The notes: generated by a model from the sequence alone, not told the origin. Positions 1 through 8,977 are shown, counted from the first letter of the stretch. The stretch: DNA of 64,000 nucleotides from Streptomyces cellulosae (GCF_000721105.1 NZ_JOEV01000015.1:62001-126000), one strand, 5' to 3'. Numbers and translations are program-made.

Positions 1-42
1 GACCCGCAGCAGATCAACTCGGTGCTGGACGTCGGCCTCTGA
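1..42 (+). CDS. C-terminal end of an unidentified protein (partial)
   Basis: The window opens inside a reading frame that encodes DPQQINSVLDVGL and then stops at TGA. Only 13 residues are visible, so the family cannot be recognised. It is read as coding because it is open from the first base, has G or C in most third positions, and is followed after about 160 bp by a strong hairpin terminator. Confidence 0.4.
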   Translation, partial: DPQQINSVLDVGL

Positions 43-433
43 CCCGCATCCGGCACGTCCGTCGGCATCGGGGTGACGAAGGTGCCGTCACGGCGGCACC
101 TGTACGGCGGACGCTCAGGCCTGCGCGGATGCGCTTCCTGGCGCTGTGGTGCAGGCGGAGGCAGGGGGCCTCTGAGTAGGCGTCGCGGACAGCCGGCCCC
201 TTACAGAACGCCCCGTCGTCGAGAGGCAGACGGGGCGTTCCCGTGCATGCGGCGCGCTGGGCGCCCGTGGCGAGCTGGTCGCCGTAGGGCTGGATCAAGG
301 GCATGACGGCTGAGCCCAAAATGGCGAATGGCGAGTCGCCGTCGTGACCCGCGCCCGCGTCGCCGTGGAGAGTGACGGGAGTACGGGGAGCACGACAGCC
401 AAGGGCCAGTGCGAGCGGTGATCCCTGTGGGCG
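43..433. other. Gene-free stretch between convergent genes
   Basis: No convincing gene is seen here. Short open frames exist on both strands but have no ribosome site and consist of arginine/glycine/proline-rich translations typical of shadow frames in GC-rich DNA. The only clear element is the hairpin at 206-240. Confidence 0.5.
206..240. terminator. Bidirectional hairpin terminator
   Basis: GAACGCCCCGTC (206-217) and GACGGGGCGTTC (229-240) form a perfect 12-bp stem with an 11-nt loop. It sits between a rightward gene ending at 42 and a leftward gene ending at 434, so it can serve both. Confidence 0.75.
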
Positions 434-1069
434 TCAGCGGGCCGCTGCGCGGCGCAGGACCTCCGACGCGGCGCCGCCTGTGCGCGGTATCGGCGGCGGC
501 GCCTCGGACAGGCCGAAGGGTTCGGGCGCGGAGTCCGCGTTCGGGCGGCGCCCGCCTCGACCCTCGCCCAGAACCTGCCAACCGTCTCGGGTCAGCGTGA
601 TGTACGCCCCGCAGCGCAGTCCGTGAAGGGTGCAGGCGTCACGCAGTCCCCACATCCACGCGCCGTCCTCCTCCGTCCAACGCGCGTCGCCCTCACGGCA
701 GTAGAGCAATACGGCGGTGCGTACCGGTGTCCGGCGCCGCAGGTCGTGAGGGATGACCCGGCGGAGCTGCGCGAGCAGCACGTTGCGGAACATCCAGCCG
801 TCCGCCGGTGCCGCTCGGCGGGTGAACGAGGCGCTCGCCGCAAGCCGCTCGTCAGGATCGAGGACCGCCACGACCGCCGTCGCCGGTTTGGGGTGATGTC
901 GAGTGTGCAGCCCGCTGACGACCTCACGAGGATTGCGCAGCAGGGGGATTCCTGCCGCGGCCCACTCCGCGGGTTCGAGCAGACGGGCCAGAGGGTTGGC
1001 GGGTGCGGCGGACAGATCGGCAGAGGACGAGGTCGACGCCGCCGAGGACGGAGCGAATCCGAAGGTCAC
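434..1069 (-). CDS. Conserved hypothetical protein, 211 aa
   Basis: I do not recognise a named family. The protein has a short low-complexity Ala/Ser N-terminus, then a folded middle with LDPDERLAASASFTRR and WMFRNVLLAQLRRVIPHDLRRRTPVRTAVLLYCREG, and a Pro/Ala-rich tail. The alternation of strands and helices suggests a soluble cytoplasmic protein. Start: GTG at 1069, because GGGAGG lies immediately upstream and residues further upstream look random (Arg/Pro/Cys-rich). It lies downstream of the RecQ gene on the same strand, but the gap of 300 bp argues for its own promoter. Coding is supported by consistent third-position GC. Confidence 0.65.
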   Translation of the reverse strand: MTFGFAPSSAASTSSSADLSAAPANPLARLLEPAEWAAAGIPLLRNPREVVSGLHTRHHPKPATAVVAVLDPDERLAASASFTRRAAPADGWMFRNVLLAQLRRVIPHDLRRRTPVRTAVLLYCREGDARWTEEDGAWMWGLRDACTLHGLRCGAYITLTRDGWQVLGEGRGGRRPNADSAPEPFGLSEAPPPIPRTGGAASEVLRRAAAR

Positions 1070-1369
1070 GGTCCTCCCTTCGGCTACGCGCCCGCACAGC
1101 GGGCAGGGTCGGATTCGGGGGAGCGCGCACCGCAGCGAAGCCCTACCGGACCACGGGCGAGCCGTGCGGGGAGCGGACTTCAATTCTTCCTGTCGAACTT
1201 GGTTGCGGCAACGAGCAATTGGGCCCGTCGACCCTTATTGAACGAATTGCTCTCTATATCCCTACCCAGTGTGTTGGGCGGCGACGCGCGGGACGTTCGA
1301 GCACGGCACGTTCGTGCGGCGGTGCGGGCAGCCGAGAGATGGCGCGGGACTGCCGAGCATGGCGAGGAG
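1070..1369. other. Intergenic gap with an A+T-rich patch
   Basis: About 300 bp between the RecQ stop and the start of the 211-aa gene. The segment 1181-1262 is clearly richer in A+T than its surroundings and is the likely promoter zone for the leftward gene. I cannot assign -35/-10 hexamers with confidence. Confidence 0.4.
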
Positions 1370-3541
1370 TCAGCTTCGTACGGCCAGGACCAGTGGCAAG
1401 ACCCCCTGCGCACCGGACCGCAGGAGCTGGCGGGCGGCCACGGCCAGGGTCCAGCCGGTCTCCGTCATGTCGTCGACGAGCAGCACCGGGCCCTCGGCGG
1501 TCCGGAGGGCCGCCTGCAGCGCTGGAGGCACCGTGAGCGCTCCGTTGAGCGCCCGCAGACGTTGGGCGCTGTTGGAGCGGGGCAGCGCCAGGTCCGCGGC
1601 GTCGTCCGTGTACGCCAGTGATCCGAGGAGGGGGAGGCGGCCCACCGTCGAGATTCTGGCGCCGAGCGACTGGATCAGCTGTGGCCGGGTGCGTGAGGGC
1701 ATGGTCACCACCCCCGCCGGGCGCGGCGGGGCGTCCGGCGAACCGGAAGCCCAGCCGTCCGGTGACTTGGCCCAGTCGCTCAGGACCGTGACCACGGCGG
1801 TCACGACGTCGTCGGGGGCCGGGGTGTCCGGAGTCTGGGGCGCCAGCAGTGGACGGAGTCGGTTGCCCCAGCCGATGTCGGAGAGCCGGCCCAGAGCCCG
1901 GCCCGGGGTGGCCTGTTCGCCTGGCGGAATCCGCCCCTTGAGGTTGACACCGATGGCCGGCAGGCCCGTCGGCCACATACGGCGGGGCTCCACCACGACG
2001 CCGGCCCGGGCGAGCGAGCCGTCGGCGGTATTCAGGGCGGTGGGGGAGACGTCAACGGTGAAGCGGGGACCGGCGCAGTTGTCACATCGGCCGCAGGGAG
2101 CGGCCTCCTCGTCGTCCAGCTGCCGCCGCAGGAACTCCATCCGGCAGCCAGTCGTGGTGGCGTAGTCGCGCATGGCCTGTTGTTCGGTGGCGCGCTGCTT
2201 GGCGACCCATGCGTAGCGCTCCGTGTCGTAGGACCACGGGGTGCCCGTGGCGGTCCAGCCTCCCTTGACGCGGTGGACGGCGCCGTCCACGTCGAGGACC
2301 TTGAGCATGGTCTCCAGGCGTGTGCGGTTCAGTTCGACGAGCGGTTCGAGCGCGGGTAGCGACAGAGGTCGGTCCGCGTGAGCGAGGACGTCGAGAGTGC
2401 GACGGACGGCCTCCTCGGGCGGAAAAGCCACGGACGCGAAGTAGGCCCAGATCGCCTCGTCCTCGCGGCCGGGCAGAAGCAGCACCTCGGCGTGCTCGAC
2501 GCCGCGTCCGGCGCGGCCGACTTGCTGGTAGTAGGCGATGGGGGAGGAGGGCGAGCCGAGATGAACGACGAAGCCCAGGTCCGGCTTGTCGAATCCCATG
2601 CCGAGTGCGGAGGTGGCGACCAGGGCCTTGACCCGGTTGCCGAGGAGGGCCTCCTCGGCCTGCTGCCGCTCGGCGTTCTCCGTCTTGCCCGTGTACGAGG
2701 AGACCGTGTGCCCGCATTGGCGGAGGAAGGCGGTGACCTCCTCGGCGGCGGCCACGGTGAGGGTGTAGATGATCCCGGAACCCGGCAGATCGCCCAGGTG
2801 CTCGGCGAGCCACGCCAGCCGGTGGGCCGCGTCCGGCAGTTGGAGCACGCCGAGGCTCAGGCTCTCACGGTCCAGGGGGCCACGCAGTACGAGGGCGTCC
2901 GAGCCGGTGCCCGTGCCCAGTTGCTCGGCCACGTCCGCGGTGACCCGTGCGTTGGCTGTGGCGGTCGTGGCGAGCACCGGAACGCCTGAGGGAAGATCGG
3001 TGAGCATGGTGCGCAGACGCCGGTAGTCGGGCCGGAAGTCGTGACCCCAGTCGGAGATGCAATGGGCCTCGTCGACGACGAGGAGACCGGTGGCGGCGGA
3101 CAGTTCGGGAAGTACGTTGTCGCGGAAGTCCGGGTTGTTCAGGCGCTCGGGGCTGACCAGCAGGACGTCGACCGTGCCCGCGGCGACCTCGGCGCGGATG
3201 GTCTCCCACTCCTCGGTGTTGGAGGAGTTGATCGTCCGGGCGCGGATGCCCGCCCGGGCGGCCGCCTCCACCTGGTTGCGCATGAGCGCGAGCAGCGGAG
3301 AGACGATCACGGTCGGCCCTGCTCCGCGCTCCCGGAGCAGGGCGGTGGCCACGAAGTACACCGCGGACTTGCCCCAGCCCGTGCGCTGAACGACGAGGGC
3401 TCGGCGTTTGTCGGCGACCAGTGCCTCGATCGCCCGCCACTGGTCCTCGCGCAGCCGGGCCGAGCCGGTGCCGTCCCCGACGAGTCGGGCGAGGACCGCA
3501 TCGGCTGCCGCGTGAAGTTCCGCGTTGCTCGTGTGCGTCAT
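1370..3541 (-). CDS. RecQ-family ATP-dependent DNA helicase with C-terminal phosphoribosyltransferase-like domain
   Basis: A 723-aa superfamily-2 helicase. Visible motifs are Walker A QRTGWGKSAVY, motif II DEAH in VVDEAHCISDWGHDFRPDY, the TATAN motif III, and the QVGRAGRG motif VI. The RecQ zinc cluster is represented by C-R-M-E-F...CGRCDNC near residue 490. Beyond it, instead of the usual RecQ winged-helix/HRDC, the last ~200 residues carry a type-I phosphoribosyltransferase-like PRPP loop, VLLVDDMTETGWT, as in ComF-type proteins. The expected role is 3'-5' unwinding in recombination or repair. The PRTase part is a fusion of unknown purpose. Start: the ATG giving MTHTSNAEL; its ribosome site is weak, so the start is moderately certain. 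It is transcribed divergently from the DUF4192 gene. Confidence 0.88.
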   Translation of the reverse strand: MTHTSNAELHAAADAVLARLVGDGTGSARLREDQWRAIEALVADKRRALVVQRTGWGKSAVYFVATALLRERGAGPTVIVSPLLALMRNQVEAAARAGIRARTINSSNTEEWETIRAEVAAGTVDVLLVSPERLNNPDFRDNVLPELSAATGLLVVDEAHCISDWGHDFRPDYRRLRTMLTDLPSGVPVLATTATANARVTADVAEQLGTGTGSDALVLRGPLDRESLSLGVLQLPDAAHRLAWLAEHLGDLPGSGIIYTLTVAAAEEVTAFLRQCGHTVSSYTGKTENAERQQAEEALLGNRVKALVATSALGMGFDKPDLGFVVHLGSPSSPIAYYQQVGRAGRGVEHAEVLLLPGREDEAIWAYFASVAFPPEEAVRRTLDVLAHADRPLSLPALEPLVELNRTRLETMLKVLDVDGAVHRVKGGWTATGTPWSYDTERYAWVAKQRATEQQAMRDYATTTGCRMEFLRRQLDDEEAAPCGRCDNCAGPRFTVDVSPTALNTADGSLARAGVVVEPRRMWPTGLPAIGVNLKGRIPPGEQATPGRALGRLSDIGWGNRLRPLLAPQTPDTPAPDDVVTAVVTVLSDWAKSPDGWASGSPDAPPRPAGVVTMPSRTRPQLIQSLGARISTVGRLPLLGSLAYTDDAADLALPRSNSAQRLRALNGALTVPPALQAALRTAEGPVLLVDDMTETGWTLAVAARQLLRSGAQGVLPLVLAVRS

Positions 3542-3584
3542 GTGTCCATACAACAGGACGGCTCTGACAGGCCGGCTCCGCGCC

Positions 3585-3643
3585 TGTGGAAAGGTCGGCA
3601 TCGCGAACACTGGTTGATGTGTTCCTGACTGGAGTTATCCACA
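3585..3643. promoter_or_regulatory. Perfect DnaA-box sequence plus a near-match in a divergent promoter
   Basis: TTATCCACA (3635-3643) is a perfect DnaA 9-mer. TGTGGAAAG (3585-3593, reverse strand CTTTCCACA) is a weaker second match. Both lie in the 142-bp region between the divergent RecQ and DUF4192 genes. A single 9-mer can occur by chance, although it is rarer in such GC-rich DNA. Confidence 0.35.
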
Positions 3644-3683
3644 GGCTCAACCGGAACCTCGCGATCCGCGAGATCGTCTGCGC

Positions 3684-5378
3684 ATGACGAATCACAGCGA
3701 ATCGACTGGATCCGCCGGTAACGGCGACATCGGCGGACGAGACGGATACAAGGCCCACGGAGCGCGCGACTCCGGTGGCGGAAGCGCGCGGGACGCCGGC
3801 GGCGGAAGGGGCGGACCCGGCGAGCACGCCGAGTGCGTCACGTACGACGCCCACGGAAGCGATCACCAGATCACCCTGCGCACGCCGGGCGAACTGGCCG
3901 ATGCCCTGCCGTATCTCCTCGGGTACCGGCCCGAGGACAGCATCGTCCTGGTCGCCCTGCATGACCGGAGCGGACGAGGCCGGTTCGGTGGACGGGCCCG
4001 GCTCGGCATTCCCACGAACGAGGACGACTGGGAGTCCGCGGCGCGACAGCTCGCCCACGGCCTGATCACGGGCAGCGAGCGGAGGGGCGGCAAGCCGGAG
4101 CAGATGGTCGCCTACCTCTGTCAGGAACCGGCACAGGGCGAGTCCGCACAGCAGGTCATGCAGCGACTGACCGGCCTCGCCGGACAACTGCGCAGGGAGT
4201 GCGGCCGGCTCGACGTGCCCGTCATCGAGGCGCTGTGCATCTCCGGCGGGCGCTTTTGGTCGTACTGCTGCCCGAGTGAGGGATGCTGCCCCGTCGAGGG
4301 AATCCCGATGGGGCTGCCCGGCACCTCCGTGCTGGCGGCCGCCGCGACCTACGCCGGGCTGCAAGTGCGCGGCACACTGCGCGAGTTGCGAGCAAGGCTG
4401 CTGCCCTGGGAGACCGCCGCGGCGCTGGAACAGGAGATCGTTCTGGACACCACGAGCATGGCGCAGGTCCCCAGGATGCTCGACGAAGCCGGCCGCGTGG
4501 CCGTGGCCGAGGAGACGGTGGAGCTCGCCGAGCGGATCATGACCCGGCTCGCCGAGGCTCCTCCCGTCTCCGGCATCCTCCAGGCGGACCTGCGTGACGA
4601 CGCGCTGCTCGGAGATGAGGAAGCAGCCACACTCATCCTCGGCCTCCAGGACCGCACGACCCGCGATCGGGCAGCCGAGTGGATGGAAGGTGCCGAAGCC
4701 GGCCCCGCTCTTCGCCTGTGGCGTGCCCTGGCCCGCCGCTGCGTCGGGCCGTACGGCGAACACGCGGCGGCGCTGCTCACCCTCGTCGGCTGGGTCGCAT
4801 GGTCGGCCGGTGACGAGATCGAGGCAAGGGAAGCCCTGGCCATGGCACTGGGCGCCGACCCCGACTACCTCTTCGCCCGGCTCCTGCACCAGGCCTGCAA
4901 CGAGGGCCTGGATCCGGAGTCGATCCGCTCCTGCCTCCGCAGGGAACGCGAGGCTCGGGAGGGGCGGGCGCGTTCCGCCGCAGGAGAGCCGGACGGTGCG
5001 GGGGAGGCTCACGTACCGCCACGCGGGCACACCGAAGTAACCGGCGATCAAGGACCCCAGGTCGGCCAGGAGGTTGCCTCCCGCGGCGACGGTGACGTGG
5101 AGACCTCGTCACCTGTACCTGACGGGTCCTCTCGCCGTCGGCGACGGGCACGTGCCGGATCACGTCCGGAAGGCCGCCCTCGTCCTGCGGAAGCAGGAGG
5201 ACGACCGTCCGGCGCGGACGAGTCCCGGGGCCGTACGCGGCCGACGGCCGGCACGCATCCCGGCACCCGGCGGGCGGGAGCACGCCCCCGGCCCTCGGGG
5301 AAGGAAATCCCGCGGCGCTCGGAAGCCTGCTCCGATGGCGTGCGGCCGGGAGGTGACGACACCGAGGGGACGCCGTGA
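3684..5378 (+). CDS. DUF4192 domain protein
   Basis: A 564-aa actinobacterial protein of unknown function. A Gly/Asp-rich disordered head (residues 1-50) precedes the DUF4192 fold, which starts around ITLRTPGELADALPYLLGYRPEDSIVL and includes the family's Cys-rich segment WSYCCPSEGCCPVEG and the following P-x-G-x-P. The last ~130 residues are a basic, Arg/Gly/Pro/Glu-rich tail. No signal peptide or membrane segment is visible, so it is probably cytoplasmic. It starts at ATG 3684, ~140 bp from the divergent helicase. Its stop overlaps by 4 bp (GTGA) a possible start of the next gene, so the two may be co-transcribed. Confidence 0.82.
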   Translation: MTNHSESTGSAGNGDIGGRDGYKAHGARDSGGGSARDAGGGRGGPGEHAECVTYDAHGSDHQITLRTPGELADALPYLLGYRPEDSIVLVALHDRSGRGRFGGRARLGIPTNEDDWESAARQLAHGLITGSERRGGKPEQMVAYLCQEPAQGESAQQVMQRLTGLAGQLRRECGRLDVPVIEALCISGGRFWSYCCPSEGCCPVEGIPMGLPGTSVLAAAATYAGLQVRGTLRELRARLLPWETAAALEQEIVLDTTSMAQVPRMLDEAGRVAVAEETVELAERIMTRLAEAPPVSGILQADLRDDALLGDEEAATLILGLQDRTTRDRAAEWMEGAEAGPALRLWRALARRCVGPYGEHAAALLTLVGWVAWSAGDEIEAREALAMALGADPDYLFARLLHQACNEGLDPESIRSCLRREREAREGRARSAAGEPDGAGEAHVPPRGHTEVTGDQGPQVGQEVASRGDGDVETSSPVPDGSSRRRRRARAGSRPEGRPRPAEAGGRPSGADESRGRTRPTAGTHPGTRRAGARPRPSGKEIPRRSEACSDGVRPGGDDTEGTP

Positions 5379-5719
5379 TCGGCCACCGGCGGAGCAATGG
5401 CCTGCTCGACCGGGTCGCGTGCCGACTGCGGCGCGCGGCGCGTGGACTGCGACGGGCAGGGCGTGGGCGCCGGCCTGCAAGGGGCAGCGGACTCAGCCCG
5501 ACAGCGGGCGGTGGCGAGAAATGCTCCCGCAGCCGTCCGTCCCGCCGCCATTCGGTCGGCTTCCCGGGCCGTGGGCGTGACTCCGCAGAGGTGCTTCCCG
5601 TTCACCTGAGTGGTGGAACGCCTGGCCGTACCACACCGCCGAACCGCCCGTTCCCCGCAAAAGCCCCCCACCTGGCGCCGCGGACGCCCGAGGCCCACAG
5701 AGCGCAGAGGAAGTCGCCC

Positions 5720-8089
5720 TTGCACCAGCCGACTCCGCCCTCCGCAAACGACCGTCCGCCCGGAACGCCGGCACCGACCCGGTCAGGAGGCAGCACCCCG
5801 CCGGACGACTCCTCCCGCCTGCCCTCGGGCCGGGCAGGGCAGCCGCAGGCGGGTCAGCCCGTGGATCAGGGGAACGTACCCACCGGGCAGGACCAGCGGC
5901 CGCCTCCTCGGGAGGAGCCGGGGCGGCGACCGTCCGTGCGCACCCGGGAGAACCAGCCCCCGCGCTCGGACCAGTCCCGCCGACCGACTCCGCCGACCGC
6001 TCAGGGACGGCCGCCGAGGGCCCAGGGTGGCTCGCTGACGTCCCAGGAAGGAACTGCCACTCCCACCCCGGCCATGGGGCGCCGCCCGTCTCCACCCGCC
6101 TTGCAGGGCCACCCGGCGCCGGTTCCGGCTCCCCGCCGTCCGGGCGGCCTCCCCGAGGCCCACACCGTCCTCATCTGCGTCGCGCTCCCAGGCCTCGCCA
6201 TCTCCACGGAGCAGGGGCAACTGACTGGGCAGGGACTCGAGGGGTTCTACCGCGCGGGGCGACGCGTGCTCTCGCGCTGCCAGGTTCGCGTCGCCGGACG
6301 AGAACCGACCGCGATCCAGGCCCGCAGGGCCGCAGCGGACCGTGCCCGCTTCGTGGCAACGCTGCGCGCGTCTCCCGGCACCGGCCCGGATCCGGACGTC
6401 GTGGTCGAACGCATCCGGCACGCGGACGGCACCGAACGCATCACCCTGTACAGCGCGGCCCCCCGCCCGCTCCGGCTGCCGGTGGAGGTCGCGCTGGGCA
6501 CAGACCTGGCAGACCTGGGAGCGATAGCGTCTGGCCACGCGGGGCCCGAACTGTCCGCCAGCGTCCACGGCTCCGGACTGCGGTGGTCCGGCCTCGGCGG
6601 CAGCGCGTCGGTCGCGGCCGACCCGCCGCCCACCGACGCGTTGGCCTCCGCAGGGCTGTTGCGCTGGGAGTTCGACCTGCCCCCGGGCGGCACCGCGCGT
6701 GTGGAACTGCGCGTACAGGTCGAGGGCGCCGGACCTGTCCGGGCCGCGGGGCGGGCGGCGACGAGCCCCCTTGCTCCGGCCCGGGCGGCCGGCGACCACC
6801 CCGGCGTCCGTGCGCTGCTGCACACGAGCGTCGAGGACCTCCAGGCCCTGCTGCTGCGCGATCCGGCACACCCGGCCGACACACACCTGGCGGCCGGAGT
6901 GCCCTGGCGCTGCGGCATGGCCCCCGCCGAGGCGCTCGCCGCATCCCGGATGACGCTGCCCCTGGGCACCCGCCTCGCGGCGGGCACACTGCGCACCCTC
7001 GCACGTACGCAACTCAGCGTCCCGGCAGCGCAGTGGGGCATGATCCCCGGCCCGCGACGGGACGCCGGACCGCATCTGCCGCCCAGCTGTACAGGCACCG
7101 AGGCCACTCTGCTCTTCCCCGTGCTGCTCGCAGAAGCCCGCCGCTGGGGTCTCTCTCAACAGGAGACGGAGGAACTGCTGCCGGCGGCCGAGCGCTGCCT
7201 GGCCTGGCTGCGCACCACGGTGGGCGACGGGACGTATCTGGGCGACACCCACCCAGGTGACCCCGTTCGCTGCGAGACGCAGGCCCACGCCCACCGGGCG
7301 GCACTCCTCGGGGCCGATCTGCTCGACACGTGCGGTCGACCGGGCGGTGAGGAGTTGCGGCAGTGGGCCCGGCAGTTGCGGACCGCCTTTCGCGAGGAGT
7401 TCTGGATCGAGGACCGCGGTGGCGGCCGACCCGCGGCAGCCCGCGCCCCCGACGGGGGCCTCGTCCCTCACCTCGGCTCCACGGCCGTCCATCTGCTCGA
7501 CACCGGACTGCTGGGCGGAGGCGACCAGGCGCCAGGGCTGCTCGACCGGGTGCAGACCGAACAGCTCGCCCGGCTGCTCGGGAGCCCCGCGCTGAATTCC
7601 GGCTGGGGCCTGCGCGGACTCGGAGCGAAGGAACCGGGATACAACCCGTTCGGACACCGCTCCGGAGCCGTCCGGGTTCACGAGACGGCGGTCGCCGTGG
7701 CGGGCCTGACCGCCGCCGGCTACGAGAAGGAGGCCAGTTCGCTGCTGCGGGGGGTCCTGGCGGCCGCAGAGACCTTCGGTCACCGGCTCCCCGAGATGTA
7801 CGGGGGAGAGCAGCGCACCGAGGGCAGCGCCCCGCTTCCCCATCCGGCGGCGTGTCGTCCCTCGGCCACGGCAGCGGCCGCCGGAGTCCTGCTGCTGACG
7901 ACCCTCGCGGGCATCCGTCCCGATGCCCCGGCGGGCACGGTCACCCTGCGTCCGGTGCGTAGCGCGCCCCTCGGCGAGCTCGGACTGACCGGCCTGAGGA
8001 TCGCGGGAGCCCCCTTCTCCGTACGGGTCAGCCGACTCGGCCTCGCCATGGTCGAGGAGGCTGCCGAGGGACTGCAGCTGGGGGCGTGA
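5720..8089 (+). CDS. Glycogen-debranching-enzyme-like protein (amylo-alpha-1,6-glucosidase N-terminal domain family)
   Basis: From about 6150 the frame encodes the N-terminal beta-sandwich of the debranching family (HTVLICVALPGLAISTEQGQ, GLEGFYRAGRRVLSR). An (alpha/alpha)6-barrel-like part follows, containing SGWGLRGL, YNPFGHRSGAVRVHETAVAVAGL and PEMYGGE. This suggests action on alpha-glucans, although the usual W-P-H-D-N segment reads R-V-H-E-T, so catalytic competence is uncertain. The first ~145 residues are Pro/Arg-rich and probably disordered. Start choice is open. TTG 5720 has GAGGAAG upstream. A GTG at 5375 overlaps the previous stop as GTGA and is preceded by GAGGGG, but 5378-5720 has poor codon bias with rare AGA/AGG codons, so I prefer 5720. 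Confidence 0.7.
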   Translation: MHQPTPPSANDRPPGTPAPTRSGGSTPPDDSSRLPSGRAGQPQAGQPVDQGNVPTGQDQRPPPREEPGRRPSVRTRENQPPRSDQSRRPTPPTAQGRPPRAQGGSLTSQEGTATPTPAMGRRPSPPALQGHPAPVPAPRRPGGLPEAHTVLICVALPGLAISTEQGQLTGQGLEGFYRAGRRVLSRCQVRVAGREPTAIQARRAAADRARFVATLRASPGTGPDPDVVVERIRHADGTERITLYSAAPRPLRLPVEVALGTDLADLGAIASGHAGPELSASVHGSGLRWSGLGGSASVAADPPPTDALASAGLLRWEFDLPPGGTARVELRVQVEGAGPVRAAGRAATSPLAPARAAGDHPGVRALLHTSVEDLQALLLRDPAHPADTHLAAGVPWRCGMAPAEALAASRMTLPLGTRLAAGTLRTLARTQLSVPAAQWGMIPGPRRDAGPHLPPSCTGTEATLLFPVLLAEARRWGLSQQETEELLPAAERCLAWLRTTVGDGTYLGDTHPGDPVRCETQAHAHRAALLGADLLDTCGRPGGEELRQWARQLRTAFREEFWIEDRGGGRPAAARAPDGGLVPHLGSTAVHLLDTGLLGGGDQAPGLLDRVQTEQLARLLGSPALNSGWGLRGLGAKEPGYNPFGHRSGAVRVHETAVAVAGLTAAGYEKEASSLLRGVLAAAETFGHRLPEMYGGEQRTEGSAPLPHPAACRPSATAAAAGVLLLTTLAGIRPDAPAGTVTLRPVRSAPLGELGLTGLRIAGAPFSVRVSRLGLAMVEEAAEGLQLGA

Positions 8090-8184
8090 CCTCGGACGAC
8101 ATGCCATCGGACGACGTCCGTGAGTGACCGTGAAGCACTGCCGGAGCGATGCGGGCCACGCCCGCACACGACCGACGAAGGGAG

Positions 8185-8212
8185 TGTTTATCGTCAAGCA
8201 GACGACTATGAT
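8185..8212 (+). promoter_or_regulatory. Leaderless promoter with NrtR-type operator
   Basis: An inverted repeat, TATCGTC (8189-8195), AAGCA, then GACGACTA (8201-8208), overlaps the space between a possible -35 (TGTTTA, 8185-8190) and a good -10 (TATGAT, 8207-8212). The start ATG at 8219 lies 6 nt after the -10, so transcription should begin at or next to the ATG. No Shine-Dalgarno sequence is present. The TCGTC/GACGA arms resemble the operators described for NrtR regulators. The position implies autorepression. Confidence 0.6.
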
Positions 8213-8218
8213 CGCCGC

Positions 8219-8977
8219 ATGCCCTACGACCCGTCAGCCTTCCCGCCCTTTGCCGTCACCGTTGACCTGGTTGTGCTGACCGTGCGCCGCCACGCCCTGT
8301 GCGCGCTGACGGTGCGCAGGGGGGAACCACCGTTCCAGGGACGCTGGGCGCTCCCCGGAGGCTTCGTACGGGCCGACGAGGATCTGGCGCAGGCGGCGGC
8401 GCGGGAACTGGCGGAGGAGACCGGGCTGCGCGCTCACGACCCGTCCGTCCCCGTCCAGGACAACGGTGCCCATCTGGAACAGCTCGCCACCTACGGCGAC
8501 CCCAAGCGGGACCCCCGGATGCGCGTGGTCAGCGTCGCCCACCTCGCCCTCGCTCCCGACCTGCCGGCTCCCCGGGCGGGCGGTGACGCCAGCAACGCGC
8601 GCTGGGCACCCGTCGAGGAACTGTTGCAGCAGGGTGGTTACGGCCGTGACGGTGAACCGGTCGCGCCACTCGCCTTCGACCACGCCCAGATCCTGTCGGA
8701 CGGCGTGGAACGGGCCCGCTCGAAGATCGAGTACTCCTCGCTGGCCACGGCCTTCTGCCCGCCCGAGTTCACGGTCGGCGAGTTGCGCCGTGTCTACGAG
8801 GCGGTGTGGGGCGTGGCGCTCGACCCGCGCAACTTCCACCGCAAGGTGACCGGCACCCCCGGCTTCCTCGTCCCGACAGGCGGTACGACCACCCGTCAGG
8901 GAGGGCGCCCCGCACAGCTCTTCCACGCCGGCGGAGCGACCCTGCTCAACCCGCCGATGCTGCGTCCCGAGGTGTGA
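8219..8977 (+). CDS. NrtR-type Nudix transcriptional regulator
   Basis: A 252-aa protein. Residues ~10-150 are a Nudix fold with the box GGFVRADEDLAQAAARELAEETGL (G-x5-E-x7-REL-x2-E-E-x-G-like). Residues ~165-235 (FTVGELRRVYEAVWG..LDPRNFHRKV) match the C-terminal winged helix of NrtR, the Nudix-related repressor that senses ADP-ribose or related NAD metabolites and controls NAD salvage/biosynthesis genes. It carries its own probable operator upstream. No NAD gene lies next to it, so the regulon must be elsewhere or include the downstream ABC transporter. Start ATG 8219, inferred to be leaderless. The alternative is a plain Nudix hydrolase, but the C-terminal domain argues against that. Confidence 0.8.
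   Translation: MPYDPSAFPPFAVTVDLVVLTVRRHALCALTVRRGEPPFQGRWALPGGFVRADEDLAQAAARELAEETGLRAHDPSVPVQDNGAHLEQLATYGDPKRDPRMRVVSVAHLALAPDLPAPRAGGDASNARWAPVEELLQQGGYGRDGEPVAPLAFDHAQILSDGVERARSKIEYSSLATAFCPPEFTVGELRRVYEAVWGVALDPRNFHRKVTGTPGFLVPTGGTTTRQGGRPAQLFHAGGATLLNPPMLRPEV

Noticed and set aside
2865..5051. 728-codon - strand frame over recQ-like and DUF4192 genes
   Set aside because: It crosses a divergent promoter and reads the helicase gene out of frame.
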